A stretch of 64,000 nucleotides of DNA from Halichoerus grypus. Lineage: Eukaryota; Chordata; Mammalia; Carnivora; Phocidae. The number at the start of each line of letters is the position of its first letter. Within the stretch, counting starts at the first letter, position 1. The position numbers and the translations under genes are program-made. The notes beneath the pieces were generated by a model. It did no database searches. It was not told the origin of the DNA and saw nothing but the letters and a program-made list of their open reading frames with translations. The stretch is from NCBI RefSeq assembly GCF_964656455.1, contig NC_135720.1, positions 52,540,598 to 52,604,597 on the forward strand. Reading direction: 5' to 3'. Shown here one piece after another: positions 61,349-64,000 of the stretch.

Positions 61349-61474
61349 GAGATTGATGGCAATGCACTCTTGTTGCTGAAGAGCGATATGATCATGAAGT
61401 ACTTGGGTCTGAAACTGGGACCCGCGCTGAAACTCTGCTACCATATTGATAAACTGAAGCAAGCCAAATTCTGA
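61349..61474 (+). CDS. SCML4: SCML4 coding exon 7: end of SAM domain and stop
   Basis: Encodes residues 374-414 followed by TGA at 61472-61474. It begins [20 protein letters not shown] and finishes with [13 protein letters not shown], the conserved C-terminus of SCML4. The E-I-D-G-x-A-L-L-L-L motif and the G-L-K-L-G-P-A-L-K segment are classic SAM helices 3-5; the latter contributes to the end-helix polymer interface in this family. Acceptor GTTCCACTAG ends at 61348, phase 0. The exon continues into the 3' UTR without another intron being evident. A MaLR-type LTR fragment ends about 340 bp upstream of the acceptor. Confidence 0.97.
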   Translation, partial: EIDGNALLLLKSDMIMKYLGLKLGPALKLCYHIDKLKQAKF

Positions 61475-63840
61475 AGGTTTTTACAAAGATAGAAGCGAAG
61501 TCCAGACAACAGGTCTCAAGATCATCTTCTGCCTTACCAACATCCAGCACCATCACAAAATGGATTCTCTGCTGAAAAATAACAGCCACAAAGACTGGGT
61601 CTTTTTATAAAACTTGTGCATCTCTGCCTTTTAAAAAAAATCAACATGGCCCTTTTGAAAGGCTCCTCTGTGTTAATGATTTGCCAAAAAAATAATGGAA
61701 AAGCCTATTATTTTAGCATTTCTGATAGGTTGGTTGCTCTGAGCATGGGTCCTATTTTTATGATGAGAGATCAGGGAACCCAATGCTACAGCCCACAGAG
61801 AACCCTGGAGGGTTCCAAGGATGTGAGAAGAAAGACCTTTGTCTCTACAGGGACTCCACCATAGCACCACCTGTCTTTAACTCTGCCCCAGGGACCTGTC
61901 ATTGTGAGCCTTGCTTAATTCAGCTCTGGAAGCTGTCTTCTGAGGAAACATGCTTCCTCACCTTGCACTATCTGGAAAACTTGAATTCTTTTGCTCTCTG
62001 AAAGCGAAGAAAAAAATCTTTTTCTATTCCTAGTTATCCGAAGTACTGTGTTGTCCCACTAGAGGGCAGACTGCTGATGAAGTTTCAGGACCCTCCCAGC
62101 GGCAGCCTGCTGATTTAGTACTCAGTGGACAGGTTAGGGTCTCTGTGAACAAGATCTAGCGCACAGACATGGAGAATTTCTTCCACAGTCAGCACCACAG
62201 ATTGCAACTTGGGGAAGAAACTATCTTCTAGAACGTTCTAGTTCATATCCAGTCATTTTTGACTGACTGAGATGCCCAAGCAGCAAAGGCAAAAATTTGG
62301 AAGTATGTTCTTCCCAGATGGGGCTTTGGAGTTCCTTCCCTTTCAGAGTCCTTACTGGGGTGTTGATGTGTTGGCACGCTGAAGAGTCTTAGTGACGTTT
62401 AGCCCACGGGTGTTTCTTTAAAAAAATTAGAAAAGTGTCTCAGATAAGCTTTGAAATGGGAGAGTGTTGATTTCTTGTTACATTGCTGGATTGTGTAGTT
62501 GTACCGCTGGCTAATTTTTCTAGTTCTCAACAAATACACAGACATGCTGTTATTGGGTTTAATTCCATTTACAAATAGGTTTTCCTTCCTCGCCGGGGAG
62601 TAATAGGAAAAAATCGATTTTTCACCCCTTTGCAGCTGTGTCCAAGGAAGGACGACAGGTCCCCAGTTTACGAGGCAGAGGGCAACCTCATCTCCATTCT
62701 TTTTATCCTTCTCCTTCCTCTCTTTCCCTCTTTCTTTTATTCGTCCTCCCTTGCTGAAGAGGAAACACATTTTCAAAATGAATTCACCTTTGCCATGGGC
62801 ATATCCTCTTCCTTAAAAACATCCACAGTGTTAGAGGTGAGGAGCTGAATACTAGACTCTGCAATCTCTGGGAGGGCGAGGATCAAAGAAAACTCAGGGC
62901 CCCCCTTGGCCCAAATGCAAATTAGAAAAAGCCACCTTTCTCCGGGGATGCAGCCGAGCAGGGGGTCTCAGGTGATGGACGGAGCAGGGAGGGACTTCCC
63001 CCCCCCCCAACCGGGTGCCCTTGTGCAGGACAGGAGCTGTGCAGCCTTGAGGCCAACCAGGCTAGACTTGCACACTGATCTTCTGTAAATCAGTTAGAAC
63101 TTAGAGGAAGACCATAAGAAAGATTCCATGCCATGCTGTTAGACCCACTTTGATGAGCAATATTTGAGAAAGCACATCCTAGCAAAATCCTTTTTTAGGC
63201 ACACAAATGGTGGCTGGACTTAAAGCATGACAGAGACGGGAAGGAGGACCACGCCTACCCCTGCTCACCGAACCGAGCTTGGGTCATCAGGTTGCGGAAG
63301 GGCTCAGTGTCCGTTGCTTTCGGCACCTGACGATACTACCTTGAATCAGGCCTCGGGGACAGAGTCTTCCAAGATTCTAAAGTGACAAAATGACTCTGCC
63401 CCTCAAAGTTTGTTCATTATGAGTGCTCATGGATGGTCTGGAGTTAGATCAGTCCCCTCAAAAGGCCACGGCTAGTTTATGTATTCAGAACTGCCAGTGT
63501 GAAAATAGTGAGATCCAGAAACCCCCACGACAGCCCATCCGCTGTTTTTTGCTCAGTCCTCTGAAACTTGTCATGCCTCTTTCATCAACATATACCTCGT
63601 TGACTTTCAAAACTTCCTACCCACCCTCACCAGTGCCTCTCTCACTACAAAGGCATGAACATTGGTGCTCCCAAATTAAAATCATCCCCAAACAATGTCA
63701 AAGAGATACTTTGAGTAGTTTCCGGGGGAGAGAGATTTTTCTCATCTCAAGTCTAGGAGAAAACTGGATCCATGTTCACGTGTAACTGCTCTCACGGAGG
63801 TGCGATCTCATTTTGCATTAAACTTTAAGCAGGACAGATT
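61475..63840 (+). other. SCML4: SCML4 3' UTR (end uncertain)
   Basis: The stretch after the stop codon holds no further coding signal and no recognisable Can-SINE. I found no AATAAA before the window end, but ATTAAA occurs at 63817-63822, so the 3' UTR may run about 2.36 kb. Earlier non-canonical sites cannot be excluded. It contains a poly-C run at 62998-63008. Open frames here (for example 62399-62776 on the minus strand) look like chance. Confidence 0.5.
63817..63822 (+). promoter_or_regulatory. Candidate poly(A) signal ATTAAA
   Basis: The commonest variant of AATAAA, located 2.34 kb after the SCML4 stop in an otherwise signal-poor region. Downstream sequence is moderately T-rich (TTTGACTTTTT around 63863-63874). 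Transcript-end evidence is absent. Confidence 0.35.
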
Positions 63841-64000
63841 GCTGAAGCCATGATATTTAAGGTTTGACTTTTTAAAAATCTCATTACTCTTAAAATGAAT
63901 CTGCCATATCAGAAAATAACCCAGGGAGGAAATTCCTCCTTGCCTGTTTTTGCACTGAAATGCAATTAGCCAACAAAATTATTGTAGCAATACTGCAATT
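63841..64000. other. Unclassified 3' flank
   Basis: AT-rich sequence after the candidate poly(A) signal. Nothing identifiable; it may still be 3' UTR if the ATTAAA is not used. Confidence 0.4.

Larger units (their letters stand above)
7064..61474 (+). other. SCML4: SCML4 gene, coding span (7 coding exons)
   Basis: Joining seven exons by GT-AG introns gives one uninterrupted 414-residue reading frame. The protein is recognised as Scm-like 4, a nuclear protein related to Drosophila Sex comb on midleg and to the Polycomb repressive complex 1 accessory proteins SCMH1, SCML1 and SCML2. Visible order: two KRGR AT-hook-like motifs (residues about 8-16 and 42-50), SLED domain (about 96-210), Ser/Pro/Gly-rich linker (about 211-344), SAM domain (345-414). 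It has no MBT repeats or FCS zinc finger, as expected for SCML4. Exon lengths are 156, 130, 201, 195, 291, 146 and 126 nt, with phases 0-1-1-1-1-0 at the junctions. Family knowledge suggests chromatin-associated transcriptional repression through SAM polymerisation and SLED DNA binding. No frameshift, early stop or broken splice site was found. Confidence 0.96.

Noticed and set aside
60917..61462. 181-codon open frame on the minus strand
   Set aside because: It runs antisense through the SCML4 last exon and an LTR fragment, resembles no known family, and has no splice or promoter context. Shadow frame.

Overview
This is vertebrate nuclear DNA from a carnivoran mammal. The diagnostic signal is 23 Can-SINE copies (tRNA-derived SINEs found only in Carnivora). 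Each has the GGCGCCTGGGTGGCTCAG-type head, a CT-rich middle and an AATAAA/A-rich tail, and most still have recognisable target-site duplications. The younger copies resemble the type common in arctoid caniforms (bears, pinnipeds, mustelids), and I saw no typical dog-type copies. The species is therefore probably an arctoid, but this cannot be settled from the sequence alone. MIR, L2, MER5, MLT1 and old L1 fragments make up the rest of the recognisable background.

The only gene I can support is SCML4 (Scm-like 4, a Polycomb-group-related protein), on the + strand. All seven coding exons are here: 7064-7219, 22807-22936, 25127-25327, 29695-29889, 48393-48683, 58642-58787 and 61349-61474. All six introns are GT-AG and the phases join without a break. 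The total is 1245 nt, or 414 residues plus stop, which matches the length I recall for the human protein. The predicted protein has two basic AT-hook-like motifs at the N-terminus (exon 1), a SLED domain (exons 3-4), a Ser/Pro/Gly-rich linker (exon 5) and a C-terminal SAM domain (exons 6-7). It has no MBT repeats or zinc fingers. The reading frame looks intact and functional.

Layout: 1-about 7000 is 5' intronic or upstream DNA with eight SINEs and L1 debris. Intron 1 (15.6 kb) has six SINEs, all antisense. Introns 2 and 3 carry MIR, L2 and L1 remnants and no Can-SINE. Intron 4 (18.5 kb) holds eight SINEs, an interrupted MLT1 LTR and a 3.3-kb L1. Intron 5 (10 kb) has one SINE and a patchwork of directly repeated segments. 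Intron 6 has two LTR fragments. The 3' UTR begins at 61475; its end is uncertain, with a candidate ATTAAA signal at 63817. I found no promoter or CpG-island first exon, so the transcription start probably lies upstream of the window.

I see no new biological system here. The observations most worth checking are: a 171-bp insertion in intron 5 that looks stitched from two nearby donor sites (56827-56997); a possible frame-preserving 18-nt microexon in intron 4 (37786-37803); a second exon-like block in intron 4 (40335-40411); and a 17-nt G-run just inside intron 6.
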